Positions 1-11,945 of a DNA stretch of 64,000 nucleotides are shown piece after piece. Where the stretch lies: positions 125,544,859-125,608,858 of the forward strand of contig NC_061116.1 in assembly GCF_002878395.1 (NCBI RefSeq), given 5' to 3'. Position 1 is the stretch's first letter, and each line of letters starts with the position of its first letter. The notes under the pieces were generated by a model. The model worked only from the letters and a program-made list of their open reading frames with translations, was not told where the DNA came from and did no database searches. This stretch comes from Capsicum annuum (taxonomy: Eukaryota; Streptophyta; Magnoliopsida; Solanales; Solanaceae). A program made the position numbers and the translations under genes.

Positions 1-19
1 GCATGCAGAGTGGGTAGCG

Positions 20-640
20 ATGAGGGGTGATGATGCTAAGCTGACATTGTGGGATGAGTTTTTAGGGGCCTTTCTTGATCACTGCATTTCTTTAGAGTTG
101 AGAAAATCTAAGGCTAAAGAGTTTGTGAATCTAAAGCAGGGTAAGGTGAGCGTGAATGAGTATACTCAGAATTTCAGCAATTCTCCTATTATGTTCTGGA
201 GTTGTGGCTAATATTAGATACAAAATGAGTAAGTTTTCTTCTGTTCTGTACCTTGTTTTGGTATTATAGTGTAAGGACGCGATGATGAACAATGATATAG
301 ATATCTCCTAGATATTGGTTTATATGCAGTAAGTAAAGGATAAAAAGAAGAAATGGGAGAGAGACACAATAAGAAGTTTAGATATTTAAAGCAAGGCATA
401 GGCGAACAAAATAATGGGAGTAATAGTGGACAATGGACCAAGAAGCAGAATTGGGGGAATTCTTATTCGATGACTAGTCGTGGTCCAAATGAACACGGTG
501 CCCAGTTCAAGGTTAGTGGAGCTCAGGCAACCCACTTTATTCTCTTTGTTTTTGTGGCAGATTCACCGTGGCTATTGTGAGGAGGGGAGGAACTTGTGTT
601 TTAATTATGGTTAGCATAATCACATATAGAGAAATTATTA
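20..640 (+). pseudogene. E0 gag relic
   Basis: The 63-codon stretch at 20-211 shows a retrotransposon gag core (WDEF, then LRKSKAKEFVNLKQGKVSV and EYTQNFS), the part that packs the RNA into virus-like particles. At 353-580 follows a basic, Gln/Asn-rich region as seen upstream of a gag zinc knuckle. At about 553-606 a CGRF-HRGYC-CFNYG pattern can be read if one frameshift is allowed. This is a Cys-rich nucleocapsid-type motif that has lost its frame. The start of gag lies left of the window. Confidence 0.6.
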
Positions 641-659
641 TATAGCGAAGGTTTGCACT

Positions 660-1349
660 AGTTCTAATAAGGTCCCAATCTCCGCTTCTTCAGCTCTGGC
701 ACCTAAGGGCATCACTATTGATATCGTTACTAGCAGAAATCATCTCTATGCACTTGCTACTCTTCAAGAATATGAGGCATCTTTGGATGTTATCACTGGT
801 ATGTTACACCTTTTCTCTTTTAATGTTTATTATTTTCTTGATACAGGTTCTACCTTATCTTATATGACCCCTTATGTTGCTGTACACTTTGGTTTTGGTC
901 CTAAAAATATTTCTAACCCTTTTCTATATCTACTCCAATGGGAGATTTTATTGTTGCGAGAAAAATCTATAAAGGTTGTGTGATGTCCATCTTTTATAGA
1001 AAGACATTGGTGGAACTAGTAGAGCTTGATATGTTGGATTTTGATGTTATCTTGTGAATGGATTGGCTTCATTCATTCTATGCTTCTCTAGATTTTAGGA
1101 TCCGTAAGGTCAATTTTCAATTCCTTAATGAACCGGTGATCAAATTGGACGGTAGTTCATTAATGCCCAGAGGGAGGTTTATTTCCTATTTTAGTGCTCA
1201 GAAGTTGAATTCCAAAGGGTGTTCGTATCATCTAGTTCAAGTTAAGGATTATAATTTTGAATGTTTCTTTTTGCAATATGTTCCCGTGTTAATGAATTTC
1301 GTAAAATGTTTTCCAATGATCTTCCTTGAATTTCTCCCAATAGGGAAAT
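660..1349 (+). pseudogene. E0 aspartic protease relic
   Basis: The 783-983 frame contains YFLDTGSTLSY, with the D-T-G catalytic triad of a retropepsin-like protease that would cut the gag-pol polyprotein. The downstream 1058-1351 frame has MDWLHSFYASLDF and PRGRFISYFSAQKL, matching the flap-distal G-M-D-W-L region and the linker toward RT in Tekay/Del-type elements. A stop (tga at 1057-1059, before ATGGATTGG) and a frame change break it. The catalytic motif survives while the frame does not. Confidence 0.7.
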
Positions 1350-1389
1350 AGATTTTAAGATTGATCTTTTACCAGATACCTATCTTATT

Positions 1390-2191
1390 TTTATTCCTCC
1401 TTCTAAGCTGGCTCTGGTTGAGCTAAGGGAAATAAAAGAGTAGTTGAATGAGTGATAAGGGTTTCATTTGCTCTAGTGTTTCTCCATGGGGTGCTCCTAT
1501 ACTTTTCGTGCGAAAGAAAGATGGGTCTCTTCGGTTGTGTATAGACTATCATCAACTGAATAAGGTGACACTGAAAAACAAATACCCTTTTCCTAGAATT
1601 GATGTTCTTCTTGACCAGCTTCACGGTACTAGGTGTTTCTCTATGATTGACCTTCGTTTAGGCTATCATTAGTTGAAAATTTGAGATGTTGATATTCCCA
1701 AGACAACTTTCTAAACTCAATATGGTAATTATGAGGTTTTTTTTATGTCATTCGGGTTGACTAACGTTCGACTGCTTTCATGAACCTTATGAATAGGGTG
1801 TTCAAGCAGTTTTTGGTATTTTTGTTATTGTTTTCATTGATTACAACTTGGTGTACTCTAAGAGTGAAGAGGATCATGCCAATCATCTCTAAATTGTATT
1901 GCAGACTCTTAAGGACTAAAAATTGTACACAAAGTAGTGTGAATTTATTATCTTAAATGTTGTGACCTTTCTTGGGCATGTTGTTTCGAGTGAGAGGATT
2001 AAGGAGAGAATCCACAAAATGTTGAGGTCATTAAGAAGGGGCCTAGACCCACGATTCTAACAAACATTTAGAGTTTTTTCGGGTTGGATGGTATTACAGG
2101 AGATTTATGGAGAGTTTCTTATCTATTATTGCTTTATTGACAAGGCTAACACATAAAAAAGTAAAGTTTTTATGGGTCGATGCTTATGAGG
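1390..2191 (+). pseudogene. E0 reverse transcriptase relic, cut at the RNase H boundary
   Basis: At 1448-1672 the RT palm start is clear: [38 protein letters not shown], then [12 protein letters not shown] stop follows at 1672. Downstream the MSFGLTN block (about 1745) and the catalytic box can be followed in shifted frames, where FIDD is read as FIDYN (about 1835-1850). The tether region continues to KVKFLWVDAYEG at about 2160-2195, where N1 inserted. Many indels; not functional. Confidence 0.7.
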
Positions 2192-2196
2192 GTAGT

Positions 2197-4578
2197 TGTA
2201 ATATAACCCATATTTTCATGCTAAAATTCTAATCATCGATCTTACGCTTCTAAGCTCTAATCCAAGTGAGTTGAATGTGAATACAAGTTTCATGATCATT
2301 ATCCTAGTCTATGGAGTAGTTTAGAGGTGAAAATGTTCATATCAATGACCTAGAATAAATTTAAGCTAAGACGAATTGATTCATCCAAAGTTTGACATTC
2401 AATTCTACAAGGTTCAACTTCAAACGTGTATATCTCTTAATATACATGGAATTTTTCATCCCAAGACCTATCAAATTGTAGATAATTGAATTATCTTTCC
2501 AACGATACAAATTTTGCAAAAATCCAATACCCAAGCGAATAGTTATGCCCATTTTCGTGAGAGACAGTAAGGGTATGCGATTGGTTAGGCGCCGCCCAAC
2601 CAAACTTAGGTGATTAGCTAGGCGCCACCTAACCTGGCTAGTACGATTACTTGGGCGCCACCGAATTCAGTTCCAAGTGCCAAAAACACTCTGTTTGACT
2701 TATATCAAGGGTGTTGAAGTCATTTCACACTCCTAAACCGTCCCTAATCACTCCAAATCATTGATAAGGGGTTTTTAAACACATAATTACAATCCCTAAG
2801 CACTAAATCAGTCAAGTTACGATCCAAAACCCTTCCGCTCTCCCCAAGAACAAAATCTAAGTTTACCTCTCAAGAATCAAGAAGTTAAGCTCCGAATTCA
2901 AAGTTCTCTACAAGGATTCTTTCAATCAAGCTTGAAGGTCCAATCTTTCAATGAATCCATTACCATAAAGGTATGTGGGGTTTTCAACAAGAGTCTTCTT
3001 TCGTTCTTTTGCCCAAATTGATGTTTACAAAATATACATGGTTTTATATGTTTTACTATGAATTTGAGGTGGAAACTTATATATTATATTTTGTTCAAGA
3101 AACTATGATATTTTGATGCCTTGAAGTTGAATTCCATGAACTTTGCTGATAATGTCTTGTTTAAAGTTAAAATTTCAGATTTTGTATGAATTATATATGG
3201 TTGCTACATAAAGTATGAATCTTGAAGTATTTTGCTCAAGTGTTGATATATGGGATTTAAACCCTCTTTGAGATTATGATCTTTGGTGAAGTAATGTGTT
3301 ATACACACCTTGATATTTGAATGATTTGTCCTTTTGGTCTTGAAAGAGTTCTTTTGAACTTGAATGAGAAAATAAATCCACATGTTGATTTTATTATGAA
3401 AAAGAGGTAGCATGACGGCTCCCGATATGAATTGCTGAATTGTGTTATTGTGGGTTTTCTGTTGAAATGATCTGAGCTAAGTCTGGAAGTAATCTTTAGC
3501 ACCGAGTGGGAGGTATAGCTGTGATTGGTACTTCCCTAGAACTACGTGCCCCCGTAGGATGTGAGCCTAAGGCTGCTTGATATAGTGATCACTAGTGAAC
3601 CAAAGGTTAAGGTCCTACTCTGATGGCAAGTATAGAACAGCTCTTCCCAACGTGGGTTGGACGTTGGACTCCATGTAGCTCACATGATTTTGTCGGTTCT
3701 AAGAGGCTCCTAATGTGTGTGTGTGTATTCTCCTATCTAATATGAGAAATCTTATTCTTCTATCTGAGATGAAAACATATTTGTTTGAAAGACAGAGTTT
3801 GAGAAAGTCATTGTTTTTGAAAGATTTAATGAACATATATTCCAAAGAGAATTGTTATGAGATTTGATTGCTTTGATGATTTGGAATCGAGATGGAAGTG
3901 AATTGAGATTTATTATGATGACTCACATGTTTCACCTGATATTATTTTACTCTCTTATGATTATGATGATTTTAATTCGAGCTAAGTGAGTCATTTATAT
4001 CAGCATGCATAATTTTATAAATTGTGATGATATTAAGATATTATTTTATTTATGCATTGCACCCTCATATGCTCGATACGTTTCTATGGTACTGACCCAC
4101 ATATTCGTATGTGGGCTACATTTTCTCGAAATATAAGTATAAGTTATAGTGTACATCTTCAGATCCAGTCAGTTCACGGTATCCAGTCAGCAGGTGATGA
4201 GTTCTTTTGATTCAAGGGCCTGAGTTAGTTATACAGTTTGAGAAGTGTTGTATTTTCTTTATTCAGTCGTATTGAGTTGGGTTAGTCGGGAATCATGACC
4301 TGGATACCTACAGTCAGTACTAGTAGAGGCTTCATAGACAGTCAATAGAAGTTGATGTATTCTATTCCAATTATGGTTGTAAAAGCAGAGTTGTAATCTC
4401 GTAAATTTAGTTTTGTATCTATCATATTTAGAAAAGAGTTATTTTCCATAGATTTGTATAGATTTATACTTTTTGTTCAGTTGCTTATGAGTTATGCTAG
4501 TAGAAGGGTTAGCTTGGGGTCACTTGTGAGATCCTAAGCACCGTGTGACGTCTCGGAACCCGATTTCGGGGCGTTACA
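2197..4578 (+). repeat. N1 left (5') LTR
   Basis: Begins TGTAATATAACCC and ends GGGGCGTTACA. It contains three GGCGCC sites about 33 bp apart (2588, 2620, 2654), a short GT microsatellite near 3715, and the conserved tail with GTGACGTCTCGG close to its end. Minus-strand ORFs at 3204-3413 and 3299-3502 recur at the same place in the right LTR and look like chance frames. Confidence 0.85.
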
Positions 4579-4581
4579 ACT

Positions 4582-4593
4582 TGGTATCAGAGC
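4582..4593 (+). other. N1 primer binding site (tRNA-iMet)
   Basis: TGGTATCAGAGC lies 3 bases after the LTR end. This is the standard primer site complementary to the 3' end of plant initiator methionine tRNA. Confidence 0.85.
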
Positions 4594-5288
4594 ACAGAGT
4601 TCAAGTATCCTAGGGTGTCTATGAAGCCATGTCTAGTAGAGTCTTGCGAAATGGTACAGAGACATCTGTACTTTTCTTTGAGAGGCTATAGGGCATTTAG
4701 GATATGTTTCCCTTCTTTCAAGTCTAGGACCGTGCCATGAAAAGGTTCTCTAAGAAACTTATATAAATTTTTATCTTACTCTACTCTGGTCAACTCTGCC
4801 TCATTTCCAAGGTATCAGAAATAGTTGAACTTCATTCTCCATAGATAGTTATGGGACTGTAAGAGAGCTAGAAAGTATCCTGTCAGTACTTTTAAGTTTT
4901 GAAAATTCAAGTGCTTTATCAGGCCTGTAGAAATTGTGCACAAAGCCTGAGTCAGATGTGCTTTCAAATTTATCCTCATAATCCACAATGAATTACTATA
5001 CTTCTCTATCTATGTTCTTGAAGTAACATGTTCGGCAAGTTCCAGTTCCTCCCCAGATAATGCTTTTATAATTACTAGCAGAAGTTTCAGAAGTTTCATA
5101 AAGCGGCTTGAGAGGAGCCTCTAGTATGTGATAAGTCCATCAGATTTGAAGTTATACCCTTGTTCTTATTAGTTATTTAATTAAGACAGAGTAAGGTTTA
5201 TTCTTAGATCGTTGAAGTTTGTTTGTCAAGTTTCTATCTCTTGTATTATGTAATCTTGTTATCATTCTATTTGTGAAAAATCAAAGTC

Positions 5289-5415
5289 TAGTGAAGTCGT
5301 GTGAGGCCTATTTCGATTCACTAGCATAGTTGCTTTGTTATTCATCTAATTTTCTTGTTCAAAAATACAAAACCAAAGTCTAGTGAAGCCGTGTGAGGCC
5401 TATTTCAATTCACTA
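5289..5415 (+). repeat. Two copies of a TAGTGAA...TTCACTA hairpin motif in N1
   Basis: Copies at 5289-5323 and 5381-5415 read TAGTGAA-G(C/T)C-GTGTGAGGCC and close with TTCACTA, giving a 7-bp inverted repeat around a conserved core. The same motif occurs once in each LTR of element A (20851-20886 and 27870-27905), downstream of its TATA box. Confidence 0.7.
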
Positions 5416-7011
5416 GCAACTTGTTGTTTATCTTGTTGTTTTGGTATTAGTTGAAAGTGTGGATTTCTGTGTAGTGACAGAAGCAGTAACGTTTAGTTGA
5501 AAGTCTTGTGTTAGTTGAACTTGTGGGTTTAGAAGTATAGTGGCAAGAATGGTGGTAAGGGCGATTTATTGAATATGTATAGCTGAATTTTTGCGTATGA
5601 TTGAATTAGTAATGAAGTGATATATCCTTGTTTGTTAGTTTAGTGAAGTTAGAGAAGGAGATTATTAGTTAAGGTGGATTGTTGTATGCTTGAAGTATGA
5701 AAAGAGTTATTGATGGTATTTGTTGTGCTAGGAAAGTATAGGTTTTGATGGAAATACTTGGTGGTTTAGTATTGTTAATTTTAGGCTTTCCTGAGATTGC
5801 AAGAGGAAGTTTAGTTGAAATTTATAGAGCTATGAAAGTAATTTAGGTGTGAAGATGGGTAAATAGTAATGATGTGAAGAACGAGAATGTGTTAATAGAT
5901 TATGAATAAGATAGGCCATATGATTATGATCGATTGTCATTCTGTACTAGTTTTTCTTAATGCTATGTTCTATAGTTTTGAAGTAAAAATTATGTGTGAG
6001 ATTAGGTTGTAAATCATGTTTAGCTCTAGACATTAAGTTTGAACAGTTGATGGTTCGGTTGTTGATGCTAGTTATATGGAGGTGATCTAGTAGGCCTGAA
6101 CAGTATATGCAAGAGTATAAGATCATGTGTTCGTAATTAAGTATGGTGTAGAGGTGTACCCAAGATGCTATAGGGCTACATTATTTTTGTAGGATTATTG
6201 CATATTGTGTGGTTAGTAGTAACGTTGAGTTGCTAGGTGGAGAAAGGCTAGTTAGATTATTTATGTTGTTCTTGATAGCTAAGTTAAGGAGTTATGATTA
6301 AAGATGTTGAGTCTTTTTAGTATGATTTTATTCTCATGGTTTGGGAAAACTATAAGTATAGAAGTGTGATCTTGGTAGGCTATGATTATATGATTAGAGA
6401 TGTATATATAGTTGCAAATGAGAGTGTAAGTCTTTGATGATGATTATTGAAGCTAGGAATTAAGGATAGCATATGGATGGGTTGTTCAAGAATGAAGTTA
6501 GTAAGTTCAAAATTAGTTTATTCTTGTGAGTTTAGCATTCATTTGTAGATATTAGAATGATGAAATTATGGATTAATCTCTAGAATATGTGGAGTATGCC
6601 TTTAGGGGTATTTGCCTTAAAGTTATATGTGGTTTTAATGATAGGCTTGAATGTCATGTTGGGTGTAAGATGATGTATGCAATATGTACTAGTGAATCCA
6701 TATTAAGAGTTTTAAATTAGTCATTAAAGTGGTAAGGCATGTTATGCTTAGGGTGTGAGCTCTAAGAAGATATAGAATATTGAACCTTGTGGTTTAGACT
6801 AGTATTGTGGTTTGGCATATTGTATCTTATGATTTATTGTTAGGCTTGTTCATGGTGAGAGAACTTAGTTTAGTTTAGACCTTAGTAGAAAGATTTTGTA
6901 GTGCCAATATGAGAATTATAAGTTGAATCAAATGAGTATGGTATTTAAGGGGAATAGTATAGTTGAGAGTGCATTTGAGAAGTGATGCTAAGCTTGAAAG
7001 TAAGAAGTTGC

Positions 7012-7141
7012 GTTGCCTACGGCCTAGCAATCCTATCCTAGTTTATGAGTTATATAATTATATTCCATGCTATTGTGTTGCCTACGGCCTAGCAATCCTA
7101 TCCTAGTTTATGAGTTATATAATTATATTCCATGCTATAGA
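7012..7141 (+). repeat. 65-bp tandem duplication in N1
   Basis: The block starting GTTGCCTACGGCCTAGCAAT occurs twice with a 65-bp period and almost no differences, so the duplication is more recent than most of the decay around it. Confidence 0.85.
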
Positions 7142-7540
7142 GTTATATCAATGTTGTAATTCCTTATTCAAATGTCTTGCTTAGAGCATGCCCAAAATTC
7201 TTTGCTCCCTAATGTCAATAGAATTTCATAGAAAAGTGCTGAAGAAATACTCTATTTGAGTATGGGTAGTCAGTATGATCTAGTCCATATAGCCTGTAGT
7301 CTAGTTTAGCAAGCAAGGAGATAAGCTCCTATACATTCTTAATTTTCTAGATAGTCTTACTATCCACAGTCTTATACGTATATACATTCCAAGAGGCAAT
7401 GTGTTTGTGTCCAATTAAATTATGAATTCAGCTCAGTTCATGCATCAGTTTCAGTTTCAGATATTAAGTCATGATTCAGTTCGTAAGTATCCTGTGTAGT
7501 ATCACAGTCTCTTCCTAGTATTTTCTTTAAATTATTATCA

Positions 7541-7600
7541 TTCAGGGACGAACGATCCCAAGAGGGGAATGTTGTAATACCCTGAGTTTTCATGTCATAA
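7541..7600 (+). other. Purine-tract plus LTR-start-like scar inside N1
   Basis: GGGACGAACGATCCCAAGAG, then GGGAATGTTGTAATACCC, mirrors the true N1 boundary at 7831-7870 (GAACGAATGTTCCCAAGGGG, then GAGATAATGTAATAACCC). It looks like a second, older polypurine tract followed by the first bases of another LTR. Confidence 0.55.
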
Positions 7601-7847
7601 ACCTCTCGTCCTTTCTCATGAGATCAGATCCAGTGCCAAGTAATGGTTACTCATAAGTTGACACTCTCGTTTCTATCCTAGCCATTTAGTTATTTTTCTT
7701 AAGGATTTATGCACTTGCAGACCAGTTCAATAGCTCATTATTCTTGAGATCCAATGATTCAGTTCTATAAGTTACACATGATATCTTGAAGACTGAGATT
7801 CCTCTGTGTTTCAGCTTAATTATCCACATTCGAGAACGAATGTTCCC

Positions 7848-7857
7848 AAGGGGGAGA
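7848..7857 (+). other. N1 polypurine tract
   Basis: AAGGGGGAGA three bases before the right LTR is the expected plus-strand DNA priming site. Confidence 0.75.
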
Positions 7858-7860
7858 TAA

Positions 7861-10182
7861 TGTAATAACCCGTATTTTCGTGCTAAAATTCTAACCGTCT
7901 ATCTTACGCGTCTAAACTCTAATCCAAATAAGTTGAATATGAATACAATTTTCATGATCATTATCCTAGTCTATGGAGTAGTTTAGAGGTGAAAAATATT
8001 CATAGCAATGACCTAGAATAAAGTTGAGCTAAGACCAATTGATTCATCCAAAGTTTGACATTCAATTCTATAAGGGTCAACTTCAAATGTGTATATCTCT
8101 TAATATACATGTAATTTTTCATCCCAAGACCTATCAAATTGTAGATATTGAATTAGCTTTCCAACGATACAAATTTTGCAAAAATCCAATACCCGAGCGA
8201 AGAGTTATGTCCATTTTTGTGAGAGACAGTAAGGGTATGCGATTGGTTAGGTGCCGCCCAACCAAACTTAGGTGATTGATTAGGCCCCGCCCAAGTGCCA
8301 AAAACACTTCGTTTTGACTTATATCAAGGGTGTTGAAGTCATTTCACACCCCTAAACCATCCCTAATCACTCCAAATCATTGATAAGGGATTTTTAAACA
8401 CATAATTACAATCCCTAAGCCCTAAATCAGTCAAGTTATGATCCAAAACCCTTCTTCTCTTCCCAAGAACAAAATCTAAGTTTACCTCTCAAGAATCAAG
8501 AAGTTAAGCTCCAAATTCAAAGTTCTCTATAAGGATTCTTTCAATCAAGCTTGAAGGTCTAATCTTTCAACGAATCCGTTACCATAAAGGTATGTGGGGT
8601 TTTCAACAAGACCTTCTTTCGTTCTTATGCCCAAATTAATATTTACGTTTACAAATATACATGATTTTATATGCTTTACTATGAATTTGAGATGGAAACT
8701 TATATATTATATTTTGTTCAAGAAACTATGATATTTTGATGCCTTGAAGTTGAACTCCATGAATTTTGATGATAATATCATGTTTAAAGTTAAAATTTCA
8801 GATTTTGTATGAATTATATATGGTTGCTACATAAAGTATGAATCTTGAAGTATTTTGCTCAAGCGTTGATATATGGGATTTAAACCCTCTTTGAGATTAT
8901 GATCTTTAGTGAAGTAATGTGTTATACACACCTTGATATTTGAATGATTTGACCTTTTGGTCTTGAAAGAGTTATTCTGAACTCGAATGAGAAAATAAAT
9001 CCACATGTTGATTTTATTATGAAAAGGGGGTAGCATGACGGCTCCCGATATGAATTGCTGAATTGTGTTGTCGTGGGTTTTCTTTTGAAATGATTTGAGC
9101 TAAGTTCAGAAGTAGTCTTTAGCACCGAGTGGGAGGTATATTTATTATTGGTACTTCCCTAGAACTACGTGTTCCCGTAGGATGTGAGCCTAAGACTGCT
9201 TGATATAGTGATCACTAGTGAACCAAAGGTTAAGGTTCTACTCTGATGGCAAGGATAGGATAGCTCTCCCCAACGTGGGTTAGACGTTGGACTCTATGTA
9301 GCTCACATGGTTTATGTCGATTGTAAGAGGCTCCCAATGTGTGTGTGTGTGTGTATTCTCCTATCTAATATGAAAAGTCTTATTCTTCTATCTGAGATGA
9401 AAATATATTTGTTTGAAAGACAGAGTTTGAGAAAGTCATTGTTTTCAAAAGATTTAATGAACATATATTCCAAAGAGAATTGTTATGAGATTTGATGGTT
9501 TTGATGATTGAGATTTATTATGATGACTCACATATTTCACCTGATATATTTTACTCTTTTATGATTATGATGATTTTAATTCGAGCTAAGTGAGTCATTT
9601 ATATCAGCATGCATAATTTTATAAACTGTGATGATATTAAGATATTATTTTACTTATGCATTGCACCCCTATATGCTCGGTACGTTTCCATGGTACTGAC
9701 CCACATATTCATATGTGGGCTACATTTTCTCGAAATATAGGTACAAGGTATAGTGTACATCTTCAGATCCAGTCAGTTCATGGCATCCAATCAGCAGGTG
9801 ATGAGTCCTTTTGATTCAAGGTCTTAAGTTAGTTATACAGTTCGAGAAGTGTTGTATTTTCTTTATTCAGTCGTATTGAGTTGGGTTAGTCGAGAATCAC
9901 GACCCGGCTACCTATAGTCAGTACTAGTAGAGGCTTCATAGATAGTCAGTAGAAGTTGATGTATTCTATTCTAGTTTTGGTTGTAAAAGTAGAGTTGTAA
10001 TCTCGTAAATTTAGTTTTGTATCTATCATATTCAGAAAAGAGTTATTTTTCATAGATTTGTATAGATTTATACTTTTTGTTCAGTTGCTTATGAGTTATA
10101 CCAGTAGAATGGTTAGCTTGGGGTCACTTGTGAGATCCTAAGCACCGTGTGACGTCTCGGGACCCGATTTCAGGGCGTTATA
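7861..10182 (+). repeat. N1 right (3') LTR
   Basis: Begins TGTAATAACCC and ends GGGCGTTATA, where the usual CA end has become TA. Relative to the left LTR it has lost about 46 bp, including the second and third GGCGCC-containing units. It carries scattered substitutions and a longer GT run near 9339-9355. Confidence 0.85.
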
Positions 10183-10187
10183 ATAGT

Positions 10188-11096
10188 TTTGAGAAGTTGA
10201 AGGATAAGTCGACTTCTGCATCAATTTTGACCTTCCCCGAGGGTACTGATGGGCTTGTTGTGTATTGTGTTGCATCCCACGTAGAACCGGGTTATGTTTT
10301 GATGTAGCATAGAAATGTTGTGGCCTATACTTCAAGGAAGCTTAAAGTTCATGAGATGAATTACCTAACTCATGATCTAGAGTTAGAGGCAGTGGTCTTT
10401 GCTTTAAAGATTTGGTACCATTACTTGTATGGGGTGCATATGAATATCTATTTAGATTATAAGAGCTTGCAGTATGTTTTTACTCATAAGGAATTGAATC
10501 TTAGGTAAAGGAGGTGGCTTGAGCGACTTAAGGATTATGACATGAGCTTGAACTATCATCTAGGTAAAGCTATTGTTGTTACTGATGATCTTAGCAAGTT
10601 GTCTATTGGATGCTTGTCTCACATTGACGAGGAAAAAAGGGTTGTGAAGGATATACAAATGTTGGCTAACTTGGGATTCTGTCAGTTGGACTCTATCTCA
10701 TAGTGATAAGGTGAAGGAGAAGTAGGTGTTGTATCCCATTCTTATGCAAATTAAGGATAATGTGGGTCAATAAAAGGTTATGTTTTTTGAGATTGGGGGA
10801 GATGGTATCTTAAGGTATCACGGAAGGTTATATGTTCCTAATGTGTACGGGTTGTGGAAATTTATTTTGAATGAGGTTCATGAGTATCCAGTTTTGACTA
10901 AAATGTATTATTAATTGAAGAAAACCTACTGGTGGAATAATTTGAAGAGAGATATGGTGAACTTTGTGGCTAAGAATATGGTTTGTTAATAAGTCAAGGT
11001 AGAACATTTAAGGTTTGGTTGCTTATCCCAAGAGAGTTATCCATTTGGAAGTGGGAGATGATTAATATGGTTTTCACTATGGGTCTTCCATGGTCT
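10188..11096 (+). pseudogene. E0 RNase H and integrase N-terminal relic
   Basis: Right after N1 the E0 frame resumes with FEKLKDK and LTFPEGTDGLVVYC (RNase H start). The 10320-10508 frame follows: [21 protein letters not shown], then [20 protein letters not shown]. Next come RRWLERLKDYD and LGKAIVVTDDLSKL (RNase H end). Around 10790-10990 DGILRYHGRLYVPN, YWWNNLKRDM and FVAKNMVC mark the integrase H2C2 region with zinc ligands lost. Stops occur at several points. B is inserted at 11102, where the integrase core would begin (FHGLPWSH). Confidence 0.75.
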
Positions 11097-11101
11097 CACA
11101 A

Positions 11102-11931
11102 TGATACAAACACAATGAGCCTCAAGAGCACAAGATATTGTCTAAGGGTCAAGGCTTCGGAATCGACAAGCAATTAAAGACTTTTTGGAGTATTTTGAAG
11201 CCTTGGTCAAGAGAAGGAAGGAGGGGAATTTACACACTCCATAGGCGCCTCAAAGGAAGGATAATGAAGACTTTTTACACTTCAAAAGAGCACTCTATAG
11301 GCGCCTCCTTTTAAGTCCTCATTAAGGGAATTTTTATCCTTTGGCATGTAATAGTATAAATAGACCCTTTAGCTTGTATTTTTATTAGACTTTTATGAAT
11401 ATGAATGTTCTATAACATAGAAAGACAAAGTCCTCTTTCCTTGAGTCAAATCTGAAACTTGTAACTAGGGTGATACTAGGGGGGAATCACTAGTGTTACA
11501 TTCTTGCCTAGAACGTTGGGTGCTAGAGGAGGTTGAGGTCTCTCTTGTGCTCACTAAAGAGAGTAGGTGTTCCTATTATCATTGTATTAAGGGTCTAGGT
11601 GCTTGAATACACTTAGGTTCTTAGTTCATGAGATAGCATATGTCACTCTATCTATCCTTTCTATTCTTGCAATCTTGTAACGTTTGTATCTCATATTGTA
11701 CCCGTTTGTGTTGTTGTTGTTATTCCCATTGTTAAGTTCATCTTGTTCTTCATCTTCTTGTTGTTAAATCTAGTTTGGTGGGTGTTTTGGGGTTGAAACA
11801 CACCCTTATATTTCATTCTTCTTGTTGTTGTAGTGAATCCGAGAGTGGTCACCAAATAAGTCCACGGGTTCTTCAAACTAGTGGACTAATTTGGTGTTTG
11901 TTTTGTGGCTTCCGTTGTCTTTCCCATATCA
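11102..11931 (+). repeat. B left LTR
   Basis: TGATACAAACAC to CCCATATCA. A TATA box (TATAAATAG, 11355-11363) lies about 250 bp in. Two GGCGCC-containing blocks precede it. The sequence after about 11460 is alignable with solo LTR S1. Confidence 0.88.
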
Positions 11932-11933
11932 TT

Positions 11934-11945
11934 TGGTATCAGAGC
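11934..11945 (+). other. B primer binding site (tRNA-iMet)
   Basis: TGGTATCAGAGC two bases after the LTR. Confidence 0.85.

Larger units (their letters stand above)
4594..7860 (+). other. N1 interior, no coding capacity seen
   Basis: About 3.3 kb of AT-rich sequence without any ORF of 60 codons or more. The first 100 bases (ATGAAGCCATGTCTAGTAGA, then a block ending GGCATTTAGGATATG) parallel the leader of element J, so N1 probably derives from a gypsy element of that general type. The interior contains a repeated hairpin motif at 5289-5415, a 65-bp tandem duplication at 7012-7141 and a second purine-tract/LTR-start-like scar near 7541-7600. Nothing else recognisable. Confidence 0.7.
2197..10182 (+). 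mobile_element. N1: non-autonomous LTR retrotransposon without ORFs (LARD-like)
   Basis: Two LTRs of 2382 and 2322 bp flank a 3.28-kb interior. The element is bounded by the near-perfect 5-bp target duplication gtagt (2192-2196) and atagt (10183-10187). It has an initiator-Met tRNA primer site after the left LTR and a purine tract before the right LTR, but no interior reading frame resembling gag or pol. It sits in the RNase H region of E0. Large LTRs with a long non-coding interior match the LARD class, which needs proteins from another element to move. The leader just after the primer site resembles the leader of the gypsy element J at 47541-47670. Confidence 0.82.

Noticed and set aside
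3204..3502. Minus-strand ORFs in the N1 left LTR, repeated at 8827-9125 in the right LTR
   Set aside because: They recur only because LTRs are duplicates; no motif, and codon changes are not biased toward silent ones as far as can be seen.
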